DNA of 64,000 nt, taken from NCBI GenBank assembly GCA_001603145.1, contig LVBI01000027.1, positions 62,001 to 126,000 of the forward strand, read 5' to 3'. This document shows positions 32,354 to 41,530 of the stretch, one piece after another. Position 1 is the first letter of the stretch. Each line of letters begins with the position of its first letter. This stretch comes from Spirochaetales bacterium Spiro_07 (GTDB taxonomy: Bacteria; Spirochaetota; Spirochaetia; Treponematales; Treponemataceae). Under the pieces are notes generated by a model. That model was given only the letters and a program-made list of their open reading frames with translations. It was not told the origin of the DNA and searched no databases. Made by a program: the position numbers and the translations under genes.

Positions 32354-33589
32354 ATGAAAAATAATAGCGTCTTTTCAATGAGCTTGCTCACAATTCTTTC
32401 TATAATGTTGTTTTTCACTTTTTCTGGTTGCCAAAAAGCCGAAGAACCTGTTGAAGAGCCGCAGCCAGAAGCACAGGAAGCACCTGCTGAAGAAGTCATT
32501 AAGTACATTCCGGTTTTGCGCTGGTCAGTCTTTACAAAAGACGGAATTCAGGAGATTGCTTCTCCTTCGGAAGTTCCTACAACTATATTCCGCCCGTGGA
32601 CAGAAACATTGCGCGTTTCTGGCGCAGCAAGAATCAACAACAAGTCTTATTTTTTGATTAACAGACTCGGCCTTGCGCTACTGCCAGATTCGCTTGAGAA
32701 CCAGCCGGAAATTATTTCTGACGCAATGTACTTTACAGACACAACGGCAAGCAACCTTGTTTCAGTGGAAAATAATCCGGTTTTTCACGTTTACCGCAAC
32801 AGTTTCTTCAACAGCAAGGCTTCAGAATCGCCGCTGCCGTTTCTTATTCAGTACAGGGCTGAAAATAAAATATTCTTTCCGCTTTTGCGCGTAACAGACC
32901 TTGAGCTTAACCCAGAAGCCGAAACAGTGCATCTTATGTATGACGGCAGCTCTTGGGCGGCTGCGTTCAAGACTTCAACAAAAGAAAAGATTAACTTTAC
33001 ATATTTGCAGTTTTTCTCTTATGAGCCGCTGATTTCGCTGACAGGCGCACCGAAGCCGGGGCAGATTCAGAAGCAAGAGCTTTCGATTGACCTTTTCAAG
33101 AAGATTGTCTGCAATTATGAGTTTGACGCCGCGCCTGAGCGTGTAAAGACATTGCTTGCACAGATTCCGCCAAAGTTTGCGCTTAATCTTTATTACAGCA
33201 GCGAAAAAACTGGCACACCGGTTAATTATGTGCGTCAGGGCTCGTCAGAAAATGCGCTGCTCTTCAAAGGCGCGGTCAAAGACTTTGGCACTTGCGCAAT
33301 TGCGCTTTTTGAAGACGGCACAACATATTTTGCAGGCGCTTTGCCGAACAACTACATTCTGCGCAACGGCAAGCCTGTCGTTTTCAGATTGCCCAAGCTG
33401 CCTAAAGGCTTTATCTACAACGATTTCGTAATTTCCGGCAACATCTTGTACGCCGCTTGGGAAGAAGAATTCTTCTATCAGACTGCCCGCGCCGGCTTTA
33501 TCTCTGTTGACCTGAAAAAACTTCTCTACGAAGCCCTTGCCGCCGCCGATGCAAAAGCCGCCGAAGAAGCCAAAAAACAGCAGCCGTAG
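32354..33589 (+). CDS. hypothetical lipoprotein
   Basis: A predicted lipoprotein of 411 residues. The chosen ATG at 32354 begins the signal (MKNNSVFSMSLLTILS, then FTFSGC). In-frame ATGs at 32276 and 32333 would place a basic extension before it; none has a good ribosome binding site, so the start is uncertain. After the cysteine comes a Glu/Pro-rich linker (about 25-50), then a 350-residue domain without recognised motifs. It ends in an Ala/Lys-rich helix. Its neighbour upstream is also a lipoprotein, but the two do not look homologous. Confidence 0.65.
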   Translation: MKNNSVFSMSLLTILSIMLFFTFSGCQKAEEPVEEPQPEAQEAPAEEVIKYIPVLRWSVFTKDGIQEIASPSEVPTTIFRPWTETLRVSGAARINNKSYFLINRLGLALLPDSLENQPEIISDAMYFTDTTASNLVSVENNPVFHVYRNSFFNSKASESPLPFLIQYRAENKIFFPLLRVTDLELNPEAETVHLMYDGSSWAAAFKTSTKEKINFTYLQFFSYEPLISLTGAPKPGQIQKQELSIDLFKKIVCNYEFDAAPERVKTLLAQIPPKFALNLYYSSEKTGTPVNYVRQGSSENALLFKGAVKDFGTCAIALFEDGTTYFAGALPNNYILRNGKPVVFRLPKLPKGFIYNDFVISGNILYAAWEEEFFYQTARAGFISVDLKKLLYEALAAADAKAAEEAKKQQP

Positions 33590-33608
33590 CAAGAGCATTC
33601 GCGTTTCA

Positions 33609-33765
33609 CCTGTAGATTAATTTCTAATATAGACTAACTGGTGAAACTCTTTTCGCAACAGATTAATCAACGAATATAGCTTATCCGGCGAAAAGCGTCA
33701 GTTTTTATTTCACAAAAACTGACAGTCTGTACCAGCTAAGTTTCCTTGCGGAAACTTGAAAGATT
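33609..33765. other. structured non-coding stretch with imperfect tandem repeats
   Basis: There is no gene here. AGATTAAT...AATATAG...GG-GAAA occurs twice with a 46-nt period (from 33614 and 33660). Hairpins include GTTTCACC/GGTGAAAC, GTCAGTTTTT/AAAAACTGAC and AAGTTTCC/GGAAACTT. The last precedes a T-rich stretch (33778-33790). This could be lipoprotein terminators, a small RNA or the edge of a mobile element. Confidence 0.35.
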
Positions 33766-33825
33766 GTGTACAAACAGCCTTTTTTGCTTTTTACAATTCA
33801 GATAGAAATTCTTTTGGAGGAAGCA

Positions 33826-33885
33826 ATGTCTCAATCAGAACAGAATAAAATACGTTACACCGTAGCTTGTATTGAAAAAATGTAA
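33826..33885 (+). pseudogene. 19-codon remnant resembling the N-terminus of DUF3791 proteins
   Basis: A strong ribosome binding site (GGAGG, 7 nt before ATG) leads into MSQSEQNKIRYTVACIEKM and then a stop. The sequence resembles the first residues of the DUF3791 family, small proteins often beside toxin-like partners. No continuation was found in other frames, so this looks like a truncated gene. It could instead be a real leader peptide. Confidence 0.45.
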
Positions 33886-33927
33886 TTATCCTCAATCTCG
33901 AGTTTTTAAAATTCGTACTTTTTTAGC

Positions 33928-33967
33928 GAAAATCGGTTATTGAGCGAAGTCGAAATAACCGATTTTC
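33928..33967. terminator. perfect 13-bp hairpin, possible bidirectional terminator
   Basis: GAAAATCGGTTAT and ATAACCGATTTTC pair perfectly around a 14-nt loop that contains GAGCGAAGTCGAA, a fragment of the second repeat family. A related TTCGACTATGCTCAG follows at about 34000. Confidence 0.45.
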
Positions 33968-34179
33968 AATTTTAAACAAAAAAATCTGCTTATCATGGCT
34001 TCGACTATGCTCAGCCACCGCAATCTTAAAAACTCGAAGTTCGGGCTACTTATAAGTCTTTGGGAAGTGAAAATGTCCCTAAAATCAAAGAACTTACCAA
34101 AGACTTCCCAAAGAAGTTCCTGTAATTGCACAAAGAACATTTAAAGCAATAATTCAGCCGTTGACAAAAAAAGCAGTTG

Positions 34180-34530
34180 CTATTTCTCAAAGCTGTTCAT
34201 TTCGTCTATCATATTGATTATGGGAATCCGCTCGTGTTCGGGGAGAGAATCGAGGTTGTCGATTGTGCGTGCGTACTTGTGATATTTGTGCAAATCTTCG
34301 CTTTTGGCATTGCTTTTTGGCGGCGGATTTTTTCCTGTAACGAGATATTCGACAGACACTTCAAGCGCGGTGGCTATTTTAAGAGCCAAATCAACTTGCG
34401 GCATGCTTCCGCGCTTTGCCCCCATTGCGATTGTCGAAACATCAATCTGAACTTCTGATGCAAGCCATTTCCGCGTCTTTCCCTGATATTCAAGCTCATC
34501 TATAACAATATCCCAAAAATTTGCACTCAT
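34180..34530 (-). CDS. XRE-family transcriptional regulator
   Basis: A small DNA-binding protein of 116 residues. An N-terminal helix-turn-helix (about 5-65) reads GKTRKWLASEVQIDVSTIAM, then PQVDLALKIATALEVSVEYLVTG, the usual Cro/CI pattern. The C-terminal 45 residues are charged and probably mediate dimers or effector contacts. It stands alone in an accessory stretch, next to a decayed gene and an AT-rich gene, and may control mobile or accessory functions. Its targets are unknown. Confidence 0.85.
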   Translation of the reverse strand: MSANFWDIVIDELEYQGKTRKWLASEVQIDVSTIAMGAKRGSMPQVDLALKIATALEVSVEYLVTGKNPPPKSNAKSEDLHKYHKYARTIDNLDSLPEHERIPIINMIDEMNSFEK

Positions 34531-34672
34531 ACAAAGATTCTAAATGACAGAAGTGGTTTTTCGTTGCTTTTATGACAATCGTTATATATAATATAAAAGT
34601 GATAGATGTGACTTTAAGTTAGAAAAGTTGCATTTGTCATATTCACATGAAATTATTTTTCGGAGGAATTGT

Positions 34673-35257
34673 ATGAAGAAATTCTTTATATCCTTTTTTA
34701 TCTTGATTATCACAATTCAAATTTTTGCTCAAGATGTTCCTACACAAGGTTATCAGTATTCATCAAAACCATTGAATGTTATGGGCTTTGCAGGAAAATC
34801 TACAATTTCAGAAGTAGAACAACAGTTAAACAATTGGAAAATTGCCTACGAATTTGTTGATAATCCTTTCATTGAAGATAAACGTTGTAAACATTTACGA
34901 TGCGAGAATTTTAGATGGAAAGGACTTCTATTTAAATATGTTCACTTCAAATTTACAAAAGAAGGAACTCTTGATAGTATCGGCTTCTGTCCTGATGAAG
35001 GAGAATCACAAGATAAAATTGTATCATTCTTTTATGAAATAACTTCTGCTTATCCCTTAAGAAAATATTTTTCAAAAAATGGTTATCATCAAATATCAGG
35101 AAGAAAATGGACATCAGATCGTACAGTTAAAAATGGGATAAATGATTACGAATCTGCAGTACTTACTATTGACGACACCTATTATTTTAAAGCCTATACT
35201 ATAGATTTTTTCTTTCATGGTGGGCAAAAAGAATACTTTCGTGTTGATTCTTGGTGA
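34673..35257 (+). CDS. hypothetical exported protein, AT-rich
   Basis: A secreted protein of 194 residues of unknown function. The start at 34673 has CGGAGG 8 nt upstream and opens a signal peptide (MKKFFISFFILIITIQIFAQ). The mature part contains PLNVMGFAGKSTISEVEQQL and many aromatic residues, and ends DYFxFDSW-like (EYFRVDSW). Base composition is clearly more AT-rich than that of most neighbours, suggesting recent transfer. An upstream in-frame start (34628) would precede the signal peptide and is rejected. Confidence 0.6.
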   Translation: MKKFFISFFILIITIQIFAQDVPTQGYQYSSKPLNVMGFAGKSTISEVEQQLNNWKIAYEFVDNPFIEDKRCKHLRCENFRWKGLLFKYVHFKFTKEGTLDSIGFCPDEGESQDKIVSFFYEITSAYPLRKYFSKNGYHQISGRKWTSDRTVKNGINDYESAVLTIDDTYYFKAYTIDFFFHGGQKEYFRVDSW

Positions 35258-35404
35258 TATTTTATTATTTTAAAAAGAAATGCAATCATGGAATTTATAA
35301 TAATATAGGAATTTACTCAGAATGAGAACGTCTCAAAGTACCACAACCTCCACCATTTCCCCCTAGTTGAGCAAATACCTGCAACTCATTAAACTGTGCA
35401 AATC

Positions 35405-37111
35405 ATGAAACCAGAATTACTAAATTCACTTAACGGCTATGATGCCAAAAAATTTGTTAGCGATTTCATTGCGGGCATTATCGTAGGAATTGTTGCACTT
35501 CCGCTCGCCATCGCTTTTGCAATTGCTTCCGGCGTGAACCCTGCCGCCGGCCTTTTTACAGCCATTATCGCAGGCTTTTGTATCAGCGCATTCGGCGGCA
35601 GCCGCGTTCAGATTGGCGGCCCGACCGGTGCTTTTGCCGTAATTGTTTACGGTGTTGTTGCCCAATACGGCATGAGCGGCCTTGCCACAGCTACAGTTAT
35701 GGCCGGCGTCATGCTCATTCTGCTCGGCGTGTTCAAGATGGGCGGCCTCGTTAAGTTCATTCCGTACACAATCGTAACAGGCTTTACAGCCGGAATTGCA
35801 GTAACGATTGCGGCCGGTCAGCTCGGCGATTTCTTCGGTCTTCGCCCGGATTTTTCTTCGCCGATGTTGATTCTCGGAGAGGAATACGCCAAAATGCCGG
35901 GCGATTTTCTGCCTAAAATGATTGTCTACATCCGCTCGGCGGCAACAATCAACTGGTACTCTTTCGCGATGGCCGCAATCTGCCTTGCATTCATCTTCAT
36001 CTGGTCTAAGTTCATCAAGAAAATTCCAGGCTCGTTCATTGTAATCATCGTTGCAACTATCGTGAATATCATTCTTGAAAGCAAATGCGGGCTTCACACC
36101 GATACAATCGGGCATTTTGCAGACGGCGCGGAACATTATGTTATTCCGACGACTTTGCCGAAGCCGCAGCTGCCTGATTTCAGCATAAAGACGATTACCA
36201 CATTGTTTCCGACCGCAATTTCGATTGCAGTGCTTGCCGCAATTGAATCGCTGCTTTCTGCCGTTGTTGCCGACGGTATGATTGGCTCAAAGCACGACTC
36301 GAACATGGAGCTTGTAGCGCAGGGCGTTGCAAACATCGCTTCGCCTTTGTTCGGCGGAATTCCGGCTACCGGCGCAATTGCGCGCACGGCGACAAACATC
36401 AAGAACGGCGGCCGCACGCCTGTTGCCGGCATAATCCACGCGCTGACGCTGCTGCTCATTCTGCTTTTTGCCGGAAAATACGCCGCATTTATTCCGATGG
36501 CGGCGCTTTCGGCTGTGCTTATCAACGTTGCATGGAACATGGCAGGTTTTCCGGCTATACGCGCACTGCTCAAAGGCCAGAAATCTGACATCACGGTTTT
36601 CCTAGTCACATTCCTCATTACAGTTTTTGTAGACTTAACTGTAGCGATTGAAGTTGGCTTGGGCTTTGCGGCGTTCTTCTTCATCAAGAAGATGATAGAC
36701 CTTTCAGAAGTGCAGAACCAGCGCGAAACTTTGACAGGCGGCATCAGAACAGACCAGCCGGCAGAGAACCTCGACATTCCTGACGGCTGCTTCGTCTATG
36801 AAATTGAAGGTCCGCTGTTTTTCGGCACTGTGCGCAAATTTGAGCTTGCAACAGAGCGCGCACAGGCAAACTGCAAGGTGCTTATCTTGCGCATGAGAAA
36901 CACAATCTATCTTGATGCCGGCGGAATTAAGGCGCTTGAGCAGTGTATGGCTGCATGCCACCGCAAGAACATCACAATCGTTATCAGCGGCATTCACACG
37001 CAGCCTTTTATGCTACTTGAAAAGACCGGCATGGCTGAAAAGCTCGGCCACGAGAACATCTTTGACAACATTGCAGCCGCGCTCAACCGCGCCAGAGAGC
37101 TTGTAAAATAG
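35405..37111 (+). CDS. SulP family anion transporter with STAS domain
   Basis: A membrane transporter of about 568 residues for sulfate, bicarbonate or another anion. About 10-12 hydrophobic segments start with FIAGIIVGIVALPLAIAFAI, the SulP signature region, followed by GSRVQIGGPTGAFAVIVYG. The family's later GGIPATGAIARTATNIKNGG motif is present. A C-terminal cytoplasmic STAS domain (about 445-568) has LILRMRNTIYLDAGGIKALE. An in-frame GTG lies at 35396; no strong ribosome binding site favours either start. The anion cannot be told from sequence. Confidence 0.9.
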   Translation: MKPELLNSLNGYDAKKFVSDFIAGIIVGIVALPLAIAFAIASGVNPAAGLFTAIIAGFCISAFGGSRVQIGGPTGAFAVIVYGVVAQYGMSGLATATVMAGVMLILLGVFKMGGLVKFIPYTIVTGFTAGIAVTIAAGQLGDFFGLRPDFSSPMLILGEEYAKMPGDFLPKMIVYIRSAATINWYSFAMAAICLAFIFIWSKFIKKIPGSFIVIIVATIVNIILESKCGLHTDTIGHFADGAEHYVIPTTLPKPQLPDFSIKTITTLFPTAISIAVLAAIESLLSAVVADGMIGSKHDSNMELVAQGVANIASPLFGGIPATGAIARTATNIKNGGRTPVAGIIHALTLLLILLFAGKYAAFIPMAALSAVLINVAWNMAGFPAIRALLKGQKSDITVFLVTFLITVFVDLTVAIEVGLGFAAFFFIKKMIDLSEVQNQRETLTGGIRTDQPAENLDIPDGCFVYEIEGPLFFGTVRKFELATERAQANCKVLILRMRNTIYLDAGGIKALEQCMAACHRKNITIVISGIHTQPFMLLEKTGMAEKLGHENIFDNIAAALNRARELVK

Positions 37112-37113
37112 CT

Positions 37114-37578
37114 TTAGAGCTGCTTCAATAGCTGAATCATTTCAATGGCGGCAAGGGCACATTCGGTGCCTTTGTTGCCAGCCTTTGAGCCGGAACGCTC
37201 CACAGCCTGCTCGATGTTTTCAGTTGTCAAAACACCAAAAAGCACAGGCACACCGCTTTCAAGCGAAACCTGTGCAATTCCTTTAGAAACTTCATTGCAG
37301 ACATAATCATAGTGCGAAGTTGCGCCCCGGATAACCGCGCCGAGACAGATTATCGCATCAAATTTCTTGCTTTCTGCCATTTTCTTGGCGGCAACCGGAA
37401 TTTCAAATGCGCCGGGCACTTTTGCGAGCGTGATGTTCTCGTCTTTTACGTTGTGGCGTTTCAAGCCGTCAAGCGCTCCGTCAATAAGCCGGCCAACCAC
37501 AAAATCATTGAAGCGCGAAGCCACAATGCCAATCTTAAAATTTTCAGAAGCTACGATGTTTCCTTCTATTACGTTCAT
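37114..37578 (-). CDS. ribH: 6,7-dimethyl-8-ribityllumazine synthase
   Basis: RibH condenses the ribD-pathway diamine with dihydroxybutanone phosphate to the lumazine precursor of riboflavin. The 154-residue length is normal. Family motifs are [52 protein letters not shown] and [16 protein letters not shown]. It is the last gene of the ribD-ribE-ribBA-ribH operon and ends 3 nt from the end of the convergent SulP gene. Confidence 0.98.
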   Translation of the reverse strand: MNVIEGNIVASENFKIGIVASRFNDFVVGRLIDGALDGLKRHNVKDENITLAKVPGAFEIPVAAKKMAESKKFDAIICLGAVIRGATSHYDYVCNEVSKGIAQVSLESGVPVLFGVLTTENIEQAVERSGSKAGNKGTECALAAIEMIQLLKQL

Positions 37579-37638
37579 TTTATTCTCCTATAACGAATTA
37601 AACTGAATTTATGTAAAGCGCACTGCGAGCAGTACGAC

Positions 37639-38940
37639 TCAGACTACAGTGAGCAGATGCCCCATCTTGAGCTTTTTGGTCTGCAAATAGCGGATATTCG
37701 ACGGATTCGCCTTTATTTCGAGCGGAACGCGCTCTGCAATCGTTATGCCGCTCTTTTCAACCTGAAAAGAATCAACCTTGTCGGGATTGTTCGTCATAAG
37801 GCGAATCGAAGTTACGCCCAAATCTTGCAAAATCTGAATGCCTTCGGTGTAATCGCGTAAATCTGCCTTAAAGCCGAGCTTGATGTTCGCCTCAATCGTG
37901 TCGTAGCCCTGTTCTTGCAGCGCGTAAGCTTTAATCTTGTTCACAAGCCCGATTCCCCTGCCCTCTTGGCGCAAATACACAAGCACGCCCGCACCTTCGT
38001 GCTGAATCTTTTCAAGCGCGGCAGCAAGCTGGTCGCCGCAATCGCATTTGAGCGAGCCGAAAGTGTCGCCAGTCATACATTCGGAGTGAATGCGGCAAAG
38101 CGTGCTGACTTTTGTTATGTCGCCGACAGAGAGCGCAATATGCTCAACGCCGGTCTTTACGTTCGTAAAGCCTGTAATCGTGAAGATGCCATATTTTGTC
38201 GGCAACGTGGCTTGCGAAGAACGCACGATAAGCTTTTCAGGTTCTGGCTCTTGTGACTTTTCAGGCTCTTGTACAGGGGCGCGCTGCTCTTGAAGATTTT
38301 GCACAGGCTCGCCGCTTGCGCAAAGCTTTTGCCGCTGCGCTTCGTAGTCTGCTAGAGCTTTTACGCTTATCATCGCAAGACCGTGCTTGTCTGCAATTTT
38401 GCGCAATTCGGGCAGCCGCGCCATCGTTCCGTCTTCCGAAAGAATTTCGCAGCAGATTCCGGCTTTTTCAAGACCGGCAAGCGCACAAGCCGCAACAGTA
38501 GCTTCTGTGTGCCCCTGCCTTTCAGCCAAACCACCGTCAACTGCAACAAGCGGAAAAATATGCCCCGGCCGCCTGAAGTCTTGCGGCTTGGCGTCTTTGA
38601 CGGCGAGCTTCTTTACCGTGAGGCTTCTGTCGAATGCAGAAATACCTGTTGAAGTTTCAACAGAATCTACGCTGATTGTAAAAGCTGTTTCATGATTGTC
38701 TGTGTTGTTTTCGGTCATCGGCAAAAGCTTGAGCCGTTCAGCAATTTCAGACGAAATTGGTGCGCAGATAAGCCCGCGGCCGTGCTTCGCCATAAAGTTG
38801 ATATTCTCCGGCGTTGCAAATTCAGCGGCGCAGATAAAATCGCCTTCGTTTTCGCGCGATTCATCGTCTGTTACGATTATCAGATTGCCCTGCTTCAAGT
38901 CTTGAAGCGCCTTTTCTACAGAATCAAAAATATCTTTCAT
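37639..38940 (-). CDS. ribBA: bifunctional dihydroxybutanone-phosphate synthase / GTP cyclohydrolase II
   Basis: This 433-residue protein supplies both precursors of riboflavin. The N-terminal RibB domain (about 1-205) has [20 protein letters not shown] and [10 protein letters not shown]. The C-terminal RibA domain (about 245-433) has the zinc-cysteine set in [20 protein letters not shown] and [18 protein letters not shown]. The linker at about 205-235 is unusually rich in Gln, Glu and Pro ([20 protein letters not shown]) and longer than usual. It is the third gene of the riboflavin operon. Confidence 0.97.
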   Translation of the reverse strand: MKDIFDSVEKALQDLKQGNLIIVTDDESRENEGDFICAAEFATPENINFMAKHGRGLICAPISSEIAERLKLLPMTENNTDNHETAFTISVDSVETSTGISAFDRSLTVKKLAVKDAKPQDFRRPGHIFPLVAVDGGLAERQGHTEATVAACALAGLEKAGICCEILSEDGTMARLPELRKIADKHGLAMISVKALADYEAQRQKLCASGEPVQNLQEQRAPVQEPEKSQEPEPEKLIVRSSQATLPTKYGIFTITGFTNVKTGVEHIALSVGDITKVSTLCRIHSECMTGDTFGSLKCDCGDQLAAALEKIQHEGAGVLVYLRQEGRGIGLVNKIKAYALQEQGYDTIEANIKLGFKADLRDYTEGIQILQDLGVTSIRLMTNNPDKVDSFQVEKSGITIAERVPLEIKANPSNIRYLQTKKLKMGHLLTVV

Positions 38941-38989
38941 AATCTTCCCCTTGTTTGCTTTTCAGTTTTGGTTTTGCAAGCGGTGCGGC

Positions 38990-39607
38990 TTATGCCGAAT
39001 CTGGCTGCGCCAGATTGATGCTGTTCAGCTGCTTGCAGGCATATTTGCCCAAAATATCGCACTCAACGTTCACAAGCGCATTGTCTTTAAGAAACTGCAA
39101 CGTTGTGTTTTTCTGCGTATGCGGAATGACCGCAACGCGGCACTTGTTTCCGTTTATTTCAGCAACCGTAAGCGAAATGCCGTTGATTGCGATTGAGCCT
39201 TTCTGGACGATATAGGCCGAAAGCGCCGGCGGCACTTCAAACAGATATTCAATTGAATTGCCGTTGACAGTCTTTGAAACAAGCCGCCCAGTTCCGTCTA
39301 TGTGGCCTGTAACGATGTGGCCGCCGAACCTGCCGTTTGCAGCCATTGCCCTTTCAAGATTGACCTTTTTGCCCGGAATCAAGCTGGTGAAGTTAGTCTT
39401 TGAAAAGGTTTCCGGCGTAACGTCGGCAAAAACTGTTTTGTCGCTGCGAATCTGCGTAACAGTAAGGCAAACGCCCTCAACCGCAAGGCTGTCGCCCGGC
39501 TTTAGGTCTTCTGCAACCTTGTCTGTTCTTATAACGAGCGTCATAGACTGGCCGTATTTCTGAATGCGCGTAACCGTGCCGGTTTCTTCGATTATGCCTG
39601 TGAACAT
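38990..39607 (-). CDS. ribE: riboflavin synthase, alpha chain
   Basis: This enzyme dismutates two lumazine molecules to riboflavin. The 205-residue protein shows the two internally repeated lumazine-binding domains: MFTGIIEETGTV opens the first, and GGHIVTGHIDGTGRLVS opens the second. It overlaps the end of ribD by 16 nt, indicating coupled translation. The length is normal. Confidence 0.97.
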   Translation of the reverse strand: MFTGIIEETGTVTRIQKYGQSMTLVIRTDKVAEDLKPGDSLAVEGVCLTVTQIRSDKTVFADVTPETFSKTNFTSLIPGKKVNLERAMAANGRFGGHIVTGHIDGTGRLVSKTVNGNSIEYLFEVPPALSAYIVQKGSIAINGISLTVAEINGNKCRVAVIPHTQKNTTLQFLKDNALVNVECDILGKYACKQLNSINLAQPDSA

Positions 39608-40719
39608 GCGCCCTCCGTTTCAGCTTTTGCGGCGTTTGCTTGAGCCGCACCAAAAGAAGCGCAAATATCGCCGCCGAAAGTTTCAATGCTGACGGGCGCG
39701 CCCAAATCAATACGCTTGTTTCCGTCTTTTTGATTGATGATAAGCGGCGCAATATAGACTTGCGTCTTTTGCACGAGACCGGCTTCAAGAAAAGCTTCTG
39801 CAAGCTTACCGGAACTTTCGATTAACACGCTGTCATAGCCGAGGCTGCCGAGCTTTTGCATGGCGGCTTGCAAATCTATGCGGCGGTGCTTTTCTGGCAC
39901 TTGCACAAGCGTTATCTTCTTGCTCTCAAGGAATTTACGCTTGGTTTTAGTTCCTCTTGAATGCATTATGATTATTGGCGACACGTCAGCTGTTTCAAGA
40001 ATGGCTCGGTCTTTCTTAATCGAAAGCTTTCTGTCTAAGATTATGCGGTGCGGCTGGTGCACATTGCCCTCAAGGCGGCATGTGAGCAAGCAATTGTCGC
40101 TGTTGACGGTCTTTGCGCTTGCAAGCACAGCCATAACCGCGCTTCTTGTCTGATGCACAGCTTTGTGAGATTCGCTGTTTGAGATTATTTTTGAGCCTTT
40201 TTTGATTATTGAAATGCCGTTTATGCTCATTGCATATTTTAAGATTGCATACGGCATTTTTGTCTTTACATAATGAAAGAAGAAAGGGTTAAGCTTGTCA
40301 CATTCGTCTTGCAAGACGCGCTCATACACAATAATTCCGGCTTGGCGCAGCTGTTTGATGCCTTTTCCGTTTACCAGTGGGTTCGGGTCATAAGAGCCGA
40401 TGTACACTTCCGCGAATTTGTGGCTGATTATAGCTTCTGTGCACGGTGGCTGCTTGCCGTGGTGGCAGCAAGGCTCGAGCGTCACAAAAAGCGAAGCACC
40501 AGCGCAAACATCAGTATCGCCCGAAGATTGCACAGCATCGTTTATGGCGTTTCTTTCAGCATGAAGGCTGCCGAATTTTTCGTGCCAGCCGCGCCCGATG
40601 ATTTTGGAATCTTTGACGATTACTGCCCCGACCAAAGGATTTGGGCTTGCAAAGCCCGCGCCTTTTTTTGCCAGGCTGATTGCTTCACGCATATAATTTG
40701 ACATCAAACCATCATTCAT
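39592..40719 (-). CDS. ribD: bifunctional riboflavin deaminase/reductase
   Basis: RibD deaminates the first pyrimidine intermediate and reduces its ribose side chain. The 375-residue protein has an N-terminal deaminase domain with zinc ligands in LHAERNAIN and EPCCHHGKQPPC, and a C-terminal reductase domain (about 150-350; ILKYAMSINGISI, IIMHSRGTKTKRK). It is the first gene of the operon. Two more in-frame ATGs (at about 40704 and 40692) are possible starts, and no strong ribosome binding site decides. No FMN riboswitch was seen in the 64 nt between this gene and vapC. Confidence 0.96.
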   Translation of the reverse strand: MNDGLMSNYMREAISLAKKGAGFASPNPLVGAVIVKDSKIIGRGWHEKFGSLHAERNAINDAVQSSGDTDVCAGASLFVTLEPCCHHGKQPPCTEAIISHKFAEVYIGSYDPNPLVNGKGIKQLRQAGIIVYERVLQDECDKLNPFFFHYVKTKMPYAILKYAMSINGISIIKKGSKIISNSESHKAVHQTRSAVMAVLASAKTVNSDNCLLTCRLEGNVHQPHRIILDRKLSIKKDRAILETADVSPIIIMHSRGTKTKRKFLESKKITLVQVPEKHRRIDLQAAMQKLGSLGYDSVLIESSGKLAEAFLEAGLVQKTQVYIAPLIINQKDGNKRIDLGAPVSIETFGGDICASFGAAQANAAKAETEGACSQA

Positions 40720-40783
40720 GATTAATAGTTATATATCAAACTATCTGATTAATCAAGAACTTTTCATGCATTGCGGGAGCATG

Positions 40784-41218
40784 CTAATGATAAATGCTGC
40801 TCAATTCGTCCATTGTAATTATTTTTATTTCTTTCATTTGTCTTAATTGCTTGTCGTTAGTTAGAAAAAAATCACACTCAGCGAATTTGGCAGTTGCAAG
40901 ATGAATTGCATCTAAAGCCTTGAATCCTTTGTATTTTGCACGAATTTCAGCCGCTGCAAGAGCAATTTTCTTATCAGCTGCAACAACAGTTATATTCATA
41001 CCGCTTACAAACGTATTGAAATTCTCTACAGCTTTTTCATTTCCTAAAGAAAGCGGATACACACAATATTCTTCAACGGTCATGGCTGATGTAAAAAGAG
41101 TGACACGGTTTTCATAGCATTTTTTGAAAAAAGCTCGAATTCGCTCAAAATACAATGCATTCTCTTCCAGATAATATATAAACGGAGCTGTATCAAGATA
41201 GATTTTAGAATCTGTCAT
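40784..41218 (-). CDS. vapC: PIN-domain ribonuclease toxin, VapC-like
   Basis: The probable toxin of a type II toxin-antitoxin pair, 144 residues. The PIN fold's acidic residues are present: IYLDTAPFIYYLE at the N-terminus, TVEEYC in the middle, and ALDAIHLATAK and FLTNDKQL later. Such proteins cut tRNA or rRNA when free of their antitoxin. It overlaps the upstream antitoxin gene by 14 nt, the usual arrangement. The target RNA is unknown. Confidence 0.85.
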   Translation of the reverse strand: MTDSKIYLDTAPFIYYLEENALYFERIRAFFKKCYENRVTLFTSAMTVEEYCVYPLSLGNEKAVENFNTFVSGMNITVVAADKKIALAAAEIRAKYKGFKALDAIHLATAKFAECDFFLTNDKQLRQMKEIKIITMDELSSIYH

Positions 41219-41420
41219 TATTGCGGAACTCCCTTATATAGTCATCTGCACGGTCGGCACGTTCTGTATGATTGACAAGGCTGTCAAAAACGAATTTATC
41301 GTTTTCGTTTTGGTCATTCTCCGCCATGATTTCGCTAAGCTGATTCCATAAAATCTTAACTTGATAAAGCGGAAGCGTTTTCACCTTCGTCTGCAATTCT
41401 GCAAATGCTGCATCTGACAT
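41205..41420 (-). CDS. antitoxin of the VapBC-like pair
   Basis: A small acidic protein of 71 residues translated just before and overlapping the PIN toxin gene. It starts MSDAAFAELQTKVKTLPLYQ and has a charged, probably disordered C-terminus (ERADRADDYIREFRNNDRF) suited to wrap a toxin. It does not show a clear known DNA-binding fold. GGAGG lies 8 nt before the ATG, and a TATAAT lies a short way further upstream. The role is inferred from position and size. Confidence 0.7.
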   Translation of the reverse strand: MSDAAFAELQTKVKTLPLYQVKILWNQLSEIMAENDQNENDKFVFDSLVNHTERADRADDYIREFRNNDRF

Positions 41421-41530
41421 AGTTCGTTCCTCCTGCTGTTATTATATCATGCATTGCGGAATTCGGCGAGCATATAGCAAAATCTGCTGTTTTTTTGTAA
41501 ACTGAAGACATGGAAAAACAGGAGCAGAAA

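Noticed and set aside
34030-34113. Short plus-strand frame ending KELTKDFPKKFL as a gene remnant
   Set aside because: It has no start with a binding site and no recognised family, and it coincides with an inverted repeat, so coding is not supported.
35426-36777. Two long minus-strand frames (236 and 213 codons) opposite the SulP gene
   Set aside because: The plus-strand SulP protein has full family motifs; the antisense translations are rich in Cys, His and Arg and look non-biological.
40720-40783. FMN riboswitch before ribD
   Set aside because: The interval is only 64 nt and lacks the conserved RFN sequence blocks.
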